Positions 1 through 5,816 of a DNA stretch of 41,711 nt are shown piece after piece. Under the pieces are notes generated by a model, which worked only from the letters and a program-made list of their open reading frames with translations, was not told the DNA's origin and searched no databases. A program made the position numbers and the translations under genes. Origin of the DNA: a virus. The first letter of the stretch is position 1; each line of letters opens with the position of its first letter. Where the stretch lies: the IMG/VR virus record IMGVR_UViG_3300046471_000067, positions 1-41,711 of that record. The stretch is one strand, 5' to 3'.

Positions 1-748
1 CGAACCGGCACATATGGCCGCGACATGCAGCCGTAGCGCGCTTCGTCGGCCACATGGTCCTCTGCCTCTGTATCGAGGTCTTCCGGCCTGTCAGCGTCAT
101 GCTGCAGGATCGGGATGGTTCGAATGAAGTCAGTGCACGTAGAGAACACGAACATGCCTGGCCGTTCGCCGTCGCCCTTCATCCTTGCTCGCATCTGATC
201 CCAGCCGCCGAGAGCGCCCATTTGGGACACTCGCTTGTTGTCAGCGCGGCGGAACAGCACCTTGTAATCGGTGGCCGCGCTCAGCCGCTCATGGATCGAC
301 GGGCCACCGTCTTCGGCGAATGCTGCGGGGTCGAGCACACCGTATGTGATCGTGTCGCCCTTCTCACGCTCCTGAATGCCGCGGCCAACCTCTTCGGCCG
401 TCAGCTTCAAGCCCGTGTTCGGCTCCCCTGGCTTGCAGCCGTACCATTCGCGGTATCGGACCAGAGCGCCGCGAGGAATCTTGCCTGTCTCGGTCTGGTA
501 GTCGTCTTGAGCGATGGCCCACCAACCAACAGAGAAAGGCCGAGCCGATCCCCAGTCCATAGACCGGAAGCGAATCCAGTCCGAAGGGACGGTGAAGGGC
601 CGCACAATGTGCTTGCCCGTGTCCCAGCAATCGAAGAACGCACCTTCAACTGCATTCCAATCGCCATTGAGCCACGCTTTAACCAGCGCTTCAGAGCCGA
701 CGAGATACAGGTTGTTGATGTATTCCGGGTCGTTGTTCATCAGGAGCT
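1..748. repeat. Left copy of the 748-bp diverged terminal repeat
   Basis: Aligns without gaps to 40964-41711 with 16 mismatches (97.9% identity), at window positions 99, 132, 138, 183, 186, 189, 204, 258, 373, 414, 426, 486, 540, 561, 606 and 621. All but 373 are third codon positions of terL. Both copies run off the window, so the full extent of the homology is unknown. Confidence 0.95.
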
Positions 749-1370
749 TGTTGTCCTGAATGCGGCTCGGGATGAACACGTATCGGTGTGTCTTGCCATT
801 CGGCAGCAAGCGAGATAGTGGCTGCATGCCCATCGGCGCCGGATCAATGTATCTCTGCTTGATCCAGCTCTGGCCAGCGCCACCAGGATTGCCCGTCATG
901 ATAAGCTGCGTCGGAACGCCCTTGGCAGAGCGTAGGATGGCGAACAGTCGATCGATGGGCTTCGGATCGGGATAGATGCCCGCCTCTTCTATGCACGCAT
1001 CAGAGACGTTCTGGCCTTGATACTTGTCCGCGTCCTGCACCCGCTCCAATGGGCGGAAGCGAAGGCGACCACCGCCGGGAAACGTCCATGTCTTCTTCTG
1101 GTCGTTCCAGCCGGCGCCAATCTTGCCGTATATCTCCTTGCTCCGCTCGATCGCATCGTCGAGCATTGGCAGCTCACGACGGCAGAACAAGGCGTTGAAC
1201 CCGGAGCCATACACGGACGCCTTAACCGCATACTTGCCCAGAACGCCATCAGTCTTGCCGCCACCGCGCGCGCCACCGAAGAATATCTCTCTGAAGGGGC
1301 AATCAATCAGCGCCTTCTGTGGGCCTTCCTGTGGCGACCAGGCAACCCTACGAAGCTGGATCTGATCCAT
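1..1370 (-). CDS. terL: Terminase large subunit (TerL), C-terminus cut by window edge
   Basis: DNA-packaging ATPase/nuclease that cuts the phage concatemer and pumps DNA through the portal. The visible 456 codons show a Walker A loop GGARGGGKT (residues 32-40), a Walker B-like acidic stretch DACIEEAG (124-131), the coupling motif TGNPGG (159-164) and the start of the RNase H-like nuclease domain (MDWG near 271-274). The ATG lies inside the end of terS, a 23-base overlap. The family is Sf6 gp2-like; joined to the copy at the other window edge the protein would be 482 residues, close to Sf6 gp2. Relative to that second copy this allele has Q instead of L in RGI(Q/L)ERE and D instead of E in FFDCW(D/E)TG. 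The function is certain; the missing end is only the window boundary. Confidence 0.96.
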   Translation of the reverse strand, partial: MDQIQLRRVAWSPQEGPQKALIDCPFREIFFGGARGGGKTDGVLGKYAVKASVYGSGFNALFCRRELPMLDDAIERSKEIYGKIGAGWNDQKKTWTFPGGGRLRFRPLERVQDADKYQGQNVSDACIEEAGIYPDPKPIDRLFAILRSAKGVPTQLIMTGNPGGAGQSWIKQRYIDPAPMGMQPLSRLLPNGKTHRYVFIPSRIQDNKLLMNNDPEYINNLYLVGSEALVKAWLNGDWNAVEGAFFDCWDTGKHIVRPFTVPSDWIRFRSMDWGSARPFSVGWWAIAQDDYQTETGKIPRGALVRYREWYGCKPGEPNTGLKLTAEEVGRGIQEREKGDTITYGVLDPAAFAEDGGPSIHERLSAATDYKVLFRRADNKRVSQMGALGGWDQMRARMKGDGERPGMFVFSTCTDFIRTIPILQHDADRPEDLDTEAEDHVADEARYGCMSRPYVPV

Positions 1371-1833
1371 GTTCTGACAGCCACTCTTTCTCGCTTACCG
1401 GCTTGGCGTTCACCACAAAATCAAGCGCCCCGGTGAGGTCAACGTCCAGCTTGTCGCCATAGACTTTCGGACGGAGCTTTGCGGCAACCCATTTGCGGGC
1501 ATCTATCTGCAGCCGCCGATGCTCGATCATGTCCCCGGTCGAGGATTCGATCAGCTTCCCATCAGCGTCGTATTTCTCTTTTTTGCCCATCACTGGCGTG
1601 TTGGCGATGTCGACAATCTCATCAAAGAGTGCGTCAGCCTGGGCCTCGCGTGCGCGTGCGTATTGGTCACGGAACGCGTCGTTGGATGTCAACCACCTGA
1701 ACACTGTCGGCCGCGATGGCATTGCATCATCACCGCAGATGGTTCGAAGGCTTTCTCCCCCCGCCAGACGATCGCAGATCGTGTCGGCGACCTCATCAGT
1801 GAAGCTTGTCGGCCTACCCTTGGCTTTAGCCAT
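1348..1833 (-). CDS. terS: Terminase small subunit (Sf6 gp1-like)
   Basis: DNA-recognition subunit of the packaging motor. The 161-residue protein has an N-terminal helix-turn-helix (about 10-60, with ICDRLAGGESLRTIC and PTVFRWL), a helical middle (FRDQYARAREAQADALFDEI) and a C-terminal part with RKWVAAKLRPKVYGDK. This order and spacing match Sf6 gp1, which forms an octameric ring, from my memory of that family. It precedes and overlaps terL, the usual order. The C-terminal tail about 20 residues long presumably contacts TerL. Good confidence in the family, no direct evidence on the pac site. Confidence 0.93.
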   Translation of the reverse strand: MAKAKGRPTSFTDEVADTICDRLAGGESLRTICGDDAMPSRPTVFRWLTSNDAFRDQYARAREAQADALFDEIVDIANTPVMGKKEKYDADGKLIESSTGDMIEHRRLQIDARKWVAAKLRPKVYGDKLDVDLTGALDFVVNAKPVSEKEWLSEHGSDPAS

Positions 1834-2062
1834 TGTCTTCCACTACCTTGAGCGTTCTGGTTACGCTGTATTCGCCATGAGGCTTTGCTGTGAATGCGTC
1901 GGAGGATTCGAAGTGAGCACCATCGGGAAGGCGGTCGCTTTGAGACTCTTGCCAATCGCTGAGACGAGGAGCAGCGACTTGGAGGGCCCAGTCCTCTGTC
2001 ACAGTGTTGCCGCGAACTGTGATGGCGGCTTTGATCTCGTCGCCGACCTTGGCCTTATCCAT
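1826..2062 (-). CDS. Small hypothetical protein upstream of terS
   Basis: 78 residues, not recognised. No membrane segment or clear motif; mixed charge with likely beta-rich N-terminus (KVGDEIKAAITVRGNTV). It overlaps the terS start by 8 bases and follows the preceding gene by 2 bases, with GAGG ten bases before the ATG, so it is translated in the packaging operon. Its position suggests a packaging or late accessory role, but nothing in the sequence shows one. Confidence 0.75.
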   Translation of the reverse strand: MDKAKVGDEIKAAITVRGNTVTEDWALQVAAPRLSDWQESQSDRLPDGAHFESSDAFTAKPHGEYSVTRTLKVVEDNG

Positions 2063-2064
2063 TT

Positions 2065-2403
2065 TTACGGTACCTCACGCTCAAGACGATCCAACTGGCT
2101 TTCAGCTTCCCGCAGGACTTCGAGAGTGCGCTGCGCATCGCGCTTGAGGCTGTCGAATGCAGACTGGGCGGGGCTGTCCTTGCCATCGGAGCCGACTGCC
2201 TGAGGCGTGCAGCCACAAAGCCGATCAACCATGCTGGATACTCGAAATGCCAGCGATCGGGCGTCTTCGAGCGCTCGGCCCGCAACGCTCATTGACGTGG
2301 GGGCGGAAGATGCGCCGAGGGTGTCCGTGGCGGGACCAGTTCGGCCTCCGATAAGCCCCCCACTGCGAACTGCCTGCGCGTATTCACTGTCAGTATGCAT
2401 CAT
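2065..2403 (-). CDS. Hypothetical protein with C-terminal coiled coil
   Basis: 112 residues, not recognised. The N-terminal half is Gly/Ser/Ala-rich and probably disordered; from about residue 45 it is helical (ALEDARSLAFRVSSMVDRL), then a charged amphipathic helix up to the end (LEVLREAESQLDRLEREV) that could form a coiled coil. Start chosen at the first of two consecutive ATGs because GGAG lies eight bases upstream. It is followed after two bases by the next gene. Function unknown. Confidence 0.75.
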   Translation of the reverse strand: MMHTDSEYAQAVRSGGLIGGRTGPATDTLGASSAPTSMSVAGRALEDARSLAFRVSSMVDRLCGCTPQAVGSDGKDSPAQSAFDSLKRDAQRTLEVLREAESQLDRLEREVP

Positions 2404-2425
2404 GTTCAGTTCTCCGGTTGGGGTG

Positions 2426-2560
2426 TTACTTCCTTGGCAGCGCGAGCCACAGATCCTGGCCTGGTGGCTGGTACCCTTGGCATGACACGAGAGCAGCGAG
2501 GATTACCGCGCCAGCGACAACGGCAGCGATGATGAGGAGCGCCCGGTGGGTTTTCGACAT
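2426..2560 (-). CDS. 44-residue putative lipoprotein
   Basis: A short open frame preceded by a very strong ribosome site (GAGGAGGAGCGTC then ATG). The peptide has a basic start (MSKTHR), a hydrophobic core of about 18 residues and a lipobox-like LVSC, leaving a mature peptide of about 18 residues beginning CQGYQPPGQ. It resembles small entericidin-type or Rz1-type lipoproteins in form only; the phage already has a spanin pair near 24.2-24.9 kb. It lies between two small genes of the same strand, 17 bases downstream of one and 22 bases upstream of the other. Confidence 0.65.
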   Translation of the reverse strand: MSKTHRALLIIAAVVAGAVILAALVSCQGYQPPGQDLWLALPRK

Positions 2561-2577
2561 GACGCTCCTCCTCGTTG

Positions 2578-2832
2578 TTACTTGCTGACCTTGTCGAGGG
2601 TCATGCTGTAGACGGCACCGGGCTCAAACTGCTCGATGGCGCCGGGATTAGTGATGGTCATGGAAAGCTCGCCCTGTGGCGTGTACTTCGACCAATCGCC
2701 GTTTCCTTCAGGCAGGCCATGCAGGTAGCCACCGAAGGCGGCGGCGAGCTTCACCTCGACACAGACCTGATCGGGCTGGCTGGTGGCGTGGTGGTTGATC
2801 TGCTTCACATAGAACATTGCTTGGACGGACAT
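2578..2832 (-). CDS. Small conserved-type phage protein
   Basis: 84 residues with alternating beta-like segments (MFYVKQINHHA, QVCVEVKLAAAFGG, GELSMTITNPGAIEQF, GAVYSMTLDKV). No membrane segment. AGGAG lies nine bases before the ATG. The small all-beta pattern is common in short phage proteins of rhizobial phages but I cannot name a family. It sits directly downstream of the gp49-like gene, separated by 66 bases that contain a hairpin. Confidence 0.78.
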   Translation of the reverse strand: MSVQAMFYVKQINHHATSQPDQVCVEVKLAAAFGGYLHGLPEGNGDWSKYTPQGELSMTITNPGAIEQFEPGAVYSMTLDKVSK

Positions 2833-2850
2833 TCGTCTTCTCCTTTGTTG

Positions 2851-2867
2851 GTCCGGTACCGCCGGAC
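2851..2867. other. Small perfect hairpin between genes
   Basis: GTCCGG and CCGGAC pair around a five-base loop between the gp49-like gene and the next leftward gene. No T-run follows on the minus strand, so a simple intrinsic terminator is unlikely; it could be an RNA processing or pausing element. Confidence 0.35.
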
Positions 2868-2898
2868 ACGGGTTTATCTCGCCTATGGGGCGGAGGGG

Positions 2899-3330
2899 TT
2901 AGACCGGGTAGCGGCGAGCGTCGTCGAGGACGAGCTGAACAACCGTGTCTGGTGGCAGCATGTCGACGCCGTTCATATGGCAAGCGTCGACGAAAAGCTG
3001 GGCTCGGCGGGTGATACGTGCCGGCGTCATCTGGTGAAGGAACTCCCGCAGCGAATAGCCTTCAAGCATCCAGATCTTGTTGCGAGCATTGTCGCGGGCG
3101 ATCTTGCGGCCGAGTTCTTCATTGAAGTTCGCCGTGGATGCCGCAGCGCTTTCGCCGACAACCTGGAAGCCATTGCGCAGGGTGAGCGCGCAGACGGTCA
3201 ACGTGGTGCCGGGGAAGACGTGATAGTCTTCCTTCACGATCTGGGCATCGATGTGCTCGGGCGTGAGGCGCGGGGCGTTGAGGCCCTTGCTCTGAATTTC
3301 GGATTCGATTGCTGCTTCATCTTTCGACAT
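2899..3330 (-). CDS. Phage N4 gp49 / Sf6 gene 66 family protein
   Basis: 143 residues. The central part matches the recurring pattern of the N4 gp49/Sf6 gp66 family: LTPEHIDAQI, then TLTVCALTLRNGFQVVGES, then NFNEELGRKIARDNARNKIW and a terminal L-x-GY-x-LRE. Family members are widespread in phages and of unknown molecular function. A longer frame extends upstream, but the chosen ATG has a GAAGAGGAAG ribosome site and begins the recognisable domain. The C-terminal 45 residues after the family core (ITRRAQLFVDACHMNG...) are less typical. Confidence 0.85.
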   Translation of the reverse strand: MSKDEAAIESEIQSKGLNAPRLTPEHIDAQIVKEDYHVFPGTTLTVCALTLRNGFQVVGESAAASTANFNEELGRKIARDNARNKIWMLEGYSLREFLHQMTPARITRRAQLFVDACHMNGVDMLPPDTVVQLVLDDARRYPV

Positions 3331-3472
3331 CGCCGTTCTTCCTCTTCGGGTTGGCGTTGGACGCGGATGATGTTGATTTCTTCGCCCTCGAAGGAGGAAG
3401 CAGAAATGAACATCGGGAGCAGAAGAGCCGGGACATGCCCAGCCCTTCGATTTAGTCATTCAGCTATCGGTG

Positions 3473-3784
3473 TCAGCCTGCGATGTCGGGATCGATATGC
3501 TGGTAGGCGGTGATCGGCGCAGAGGTGCTGGCAAAAGAATCGCTGCTGTCGGCGATGGAACTTCGCCCGCCGCCATCGCCCTCGACTGCTGGCATCAAGC
3601 TCGGCAGCATGGCAACGTCTTCATGGACGATAGCCATGGCCGGCGCCGGATATTCCTTGGCCGTCATGGGCTGCAGGATGGCACTGGCCTCGATCGGGAC
3701 CGCGGCGGCGGCTGGCATCGCTGCGCAAAGACCGACCGCCATCATGGCGAGGCCCGCGCAGAGGAGACTTCGAACAATTCGCAT
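3473..3784 (-). CDS. Putative exported small protein
   Basis: 103 residues with a classical Sec signal: MRIVRSLLCAGLAMMAVGL followed by a small-residue-rich c-region CAAMPAAAA, cleavage likely near residue 27. The mature part is Pro/Ser-rich (LPSLMPAVEG, SSIADSSDSF) and without known domain. The ATG has AAAGGAAAAGAG upstream. A frame running further upstream would overlap the tRNA gene and is rejected. It lies 63 bases downstream of the tRNA in the same direction. An exported product in a packaging-proximal block is unusual and could alter the cell envelope; that is inference. Confidence 0.75.
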   Translation of the reverse strand: MRIVRSLLCAGLAMMAVGLCAAMPAAAAVPIEASAILQPMTAKEYPAPAMAIVHEDVAMLPSLMPAVEGDGGGRSSIADSSDSFASTSAPITAYQHIDPDIAG

Positions 3785-3847
3785 GCTCTTTTCCTTTCTG
3801 CTTGGTTGAACGAGAAAGCCCGCCACGGCGAACCGGGCGGGCTGTGG

Positions 3848-3924
3848 TGGTTGCGGAGACAAGATTCGAACTTGCGACCTTCAGCTTATGAGGCTGACGA
3901 GCTTCCGGGCTGCTCTACTCCACG
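3848..3924 (-). tRNA. tRNA-Met (CAU), initiator-type features
   Basis: A complete 77-base cloverleaf with encoded CCA. Acceptor CGTGGAG pairs with CTCCGCA leaving C1 opposite A72 unpaired, the hallmark of bacterial initiator tRNA. D-stem GAGC/GCTC has A11:U24, also initiator-type. Anticodon loop CTCATAA (CAU), T-arm GCAAG-TTCGAAT-CTTGT. The anticodon stem is TCAGC/GCTGA, so the three G:C pairs at 29-31:39-41 normal for initiators are replaced by A:U, G:C, C:G. It begins five bases after the stop of the upstream gene, so it must be cut out of a polycistronic transcript. Confidence 0.93.
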
Positions 3925-3929
3925 TGATC

Positions 3930-4589
3930 TTATGCGGCCTTGCTACCCCGACGCTTCCGATTGGCCTTCTCGATGCGCTTGATCAGCGCTGCGAGTTCCG
4001 GGCTATCGGGGTCATGGTAGGGCTTGGCGTCTGCCGGTAACCAGTGCGTTTCGCTCTTGGCTACAGGTGTTCTAACCTTATCCAAATCAGTAGATGAATT
4101 CGGCATCATTGGCGACACCCTAGACCAGTCTGGCTCGTGTAACGATTGAGAGAAATTAACTAGCGCGCTGGAAATGCTTTGGAACTCATTGTGAAGCCAG
4201 CGCTCGGCTGTCCTACGAATTCGCCCTGTTTTCTGGCAGTAGTCACGGAACGATCCGCCGACATGGGGCGCTGCGAGGCACATTGCCCACTTGCCGAGTA
4301 TGATCCGCCGCTCTTCATCCGTCACGTATTCAAGCAGCCAACCGTACATGACTTCTTCGGCACGGGATATGGCGGCGGACGTTGGCCGGTACCGCAGCTT
4401 CACCTCCTTGTAGTCGAGGATGTGTTCTGGCCAGAAACCTTTCAGGGCTGCCGGACGCAAGCCGCGCACATCGACATGCAGCAGTGTGTCGGCCGCTTCG
4501 ACGAACCGGGCCCGAACAATTAGGCTGGTGTCGGCGATCGATGCCGCTTGCTCGGATAGGTCAGACCGCAAGGCGCTGTTCTGGTTCAT
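3930..4589 (-). CDS. DUF6362-like helix-turn-helix protein
   Basis: 219 residues. The middle (about 65-140) has RPTSAAISRAEEVMYGW, then EERRIILGKWAMCLA and a helix-turn-helix-like FRDYCQKTGRIRRTAERWL, the arrangement I associate with DUF6362 proteins of alphaproteobacterial phages. The C-terminus is hydrophilic and ends in a basic cluster (KRIEKANRKRRGSK), suggesting nucleic-acid contact. ATG overlaps the stop of the upstream gene by ATGA. Possible regulator or packaging accessory; family call moderate, function not established. Confidence 0.78.
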   Translation of the reverse strand: MNQNSALRSDLSEQAASIADTSLIVRARFVEAADTLLHVDVRGLRPAALKGFWPEHILDYKEVKLRYRPTSAAISRAEEVMYGWLLEYVTDEERRIILGKWAMCLAAPHVGGSFRDYCQKTGRIRRTAERWLHNEFQSISSALVNFSQSLHEPDWSRVSPMMPNSSTDLDKVRTPVAKSETHWLPADAKPYHDPDSPELAALIKRIEKANRKRRGSKAA

Positions 4590-5014
4590 GCTGCATCTCC
4601 AAAAAGGTCACGATCGATGGTCTTGTCTAAGCGATATTCCAAGGCGATGTAGAGATAGGATCTCAAGGTAGCTTGCACCGGCCAGGGGCGGCGATTTACG
4701 GCCCGCCTGCGCAGTTCGTTGAGGTCCAAGGTATCGAGAGCGTCGAATAGCTCGGAAGCTCTCTCTGCCCAATCTGGGCGCTGTATGATGATGTCGCTCA
4801 TGGCCCCTATGGTTTCACTCCAAAGAGCATCCCTGTTCGGCTTTGTCTGCTTGATGCAGCGGAGCGTGAAGATGAGGTGCCCGTCCCCATACTCGTTCCG
4901 AATTTCGTGCATCTTGCCTCTTGCATGGCTTTGCGCGGCCGCACGACGCCGATAGACCGGCACCAACTTGATGCCGAGACCGTCGAGGAGTGCGTCGAGC
5001 CTGCCTTTGCTCAA
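4586..5014 (-). CDS. Hypothetical protein, TTG start
   Basis: 142 residues, not recognised. It begins with TTG that overlaps the upstream stop as TTGA, four bases after AAGGGGGA; this coupling supports TTG over the ATG 34 codons inside. The sequence is mixed alpha/beta with basic N-terminus (VYRRRAAAQSHARGK), a hydrophobic strand HLIFTLRCI and C-terminal helices (LNELRRRAV, LRSYLYIALEYRL). It overlaps the next gene by ATGA. Possibly a resolvase- or repressor-like accessory of the replication block, but no motif supports this. Confidence 0.72.
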   Translation of the reverse strand: MSKGRLDALLDGLGIKLVPVYRRRAAAQSHARGKMHEIRNEYGDGHLIFTLRCIKQTKPNRDALWSETIGAMSDIIIQRPDWAERASELFDALDTLDLNELRRRAVNRRPWPVQATLRSYLYIALEYRLDKTIDRDLFGDAA

Positions 5015-5520
5015 TATTCCCCCTTCGCCAACCGGCCTTCCGTCATCGCATACTTGATGGTCGACTGGTTGACGCCGAGATACCGGGCTATTTCACCATA
5101 CGACATGTCCGGAACCCGAGTAGCCAGGGCTATGATGCAGGAATGCCTTGCGGCTACAATGTCAGCCGCCTTGCGGGAATTGTTCTTGATGTGGTCCTTG
5201 GTGAGGTGCGGCCACTGCGTCAGAACGTCATCGACCACGATATCGGCAGCGGTCTCGCCCTTGGGAGGTGTGGCGACGGTCATCTTCGCCTTGCGCAATT
5301 CTCTGACAAGCCGGCTCTCAGCTTCCGCAGCAATTTCGATCTGCTGGCGCAGGTTGTCGATGATGGCCTGCTTCTGGTCCTGCATTTGCTCGTGGACGCG
5401 GATTGTGCGCTTGAGCGAGGCAATCTTGTCATCTCGCTCCTGAAGGGTCTCACGGGTCAGTTTGACGGGTGGGTCGATCAGTTTGGCCCGAATGGTCTGA
5501 TACTGCTGAACTTGGTTCAT
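5011..5520 (-). CDS. Coiled-coil protein with DnaA domain IV-like C-terminus
   Basis: 169 residues. Residues about 20-75 are a charged heptad-like helix (LQERDDKIASLKRTIRVHEQM). The C-terminal third (about 85-165) resembles the DNA-binding domain IV of the initiator DnaA: a strand-helix with SRKAADIVAARHSCIIALA, then MSYGEIARYLGVNQSTIKYA in place of the DnaA signature helix. No AAA+ domain is present. Start chosen at the ATG overlapping the upstream stop as ATGA; a longer frame runs antisense-like through the neighbour. It could bind DnaA boxes at the phage origin or act as a regulator. Location next to methylase and DnaB supports a replication role. Confidence 0.8.
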   Translation of the reverse strand: MNQVQQYQTIRAKLIDPPVKLTRETLQERDDKIASLKRTIRVHEQMQDQKQAIIDNLRQQIEIAAEAESRLVRELRKAKMTVATPPKGETAADIVVDDVLTQWPHLTKDHIKNNSRKAADIVAARHSCIIALATRVPDMSYGEIARYLGVNQSTIKYAMTEGRLAKGEY

Positions 5521-5816
5521 GCCGATGCTCCCTTCGTCTCGACCGCTATTACGCGGCCGTTCTTGAACAGCTTGCGCTCTGCCGATGCGAACTTGGCTTG
5601 CTTCACATTCCCGCCCATGGATGAAATCCCGACGATCGGCGAGTTCAGATAGCCAAGCAGCGCATCCTTGGCGGCCTTGAGCGCTTCGGCTTCGGTCCCA
5701 AAGGTGATGTCGTGCCGGCCGTTGCGAAGAACTCTGTTCTCTGCCTCGTGGACACATCTATAGAATCCGATCCACCCGTGCGGGGTCTTGATGGCTCCGG
5801 CGTCGAATTTGTTCAT
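5517..5816 (-). CDS. Small hypothetical protein
   Basis: 99 residues from the ATG that overlaps the methyltransferase stop (ATGA). Contains TPHGWIGFYRCVHEAENRV and TFGTEAEALKAAKDALLGYL, i.e. strands followed by a helix, and a basic C-terminal part. Not recognised. The extended frame upstream of this ATG lies inside the methyltransferase gene and is disregarded. Its start and stop are both overlapped by neighbours, so it is clearly part of the operon. Confidence 0.75.
   Translation of the reverse strand: MNKFDAGAIKTPHGWIGFYRCVHEAENRVLRNGRHDITFGTEAEALKAAKDALLGYLNSPIVGISSMGGNVKQAKFASAERKLFKNGRVIAVETKGASA

Noticed and set aside
790-801. TGCCA-TT-CGGCA within terL, similar to the operator consensus
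   Set aside because: Isolated, inside coding sequence, far from the clusters; expected by chance for such a short pattern.
1493-2203. Plus-strand frame of 236 codons opposite terS
   Set aside because: Shadow of terS and its neighbour; no ribosome site and no protein-like pattern.
2065-2403. Possible Acb2/Tad1-type anti-defence protein because of short helical shape
   Set aside because: No sequence pattern of those families could be recognised; size and helices alone are not evidence.
3406-3513. Plus-strand 35-codon frame with a strong AAGGAGG upstream
   Set aside because: It overlaps the end of the leftward exported-protein gene and has no coding-like composition; the ribosome-site match is probably chance.
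2575-3513. Long plus-strand frame of 312 codons opposite the gp49-like gene
   Set aside because: Antisense shadow of GC-rich genes on the minus strand; the minus-strand genes have family matches and ribosome sites.
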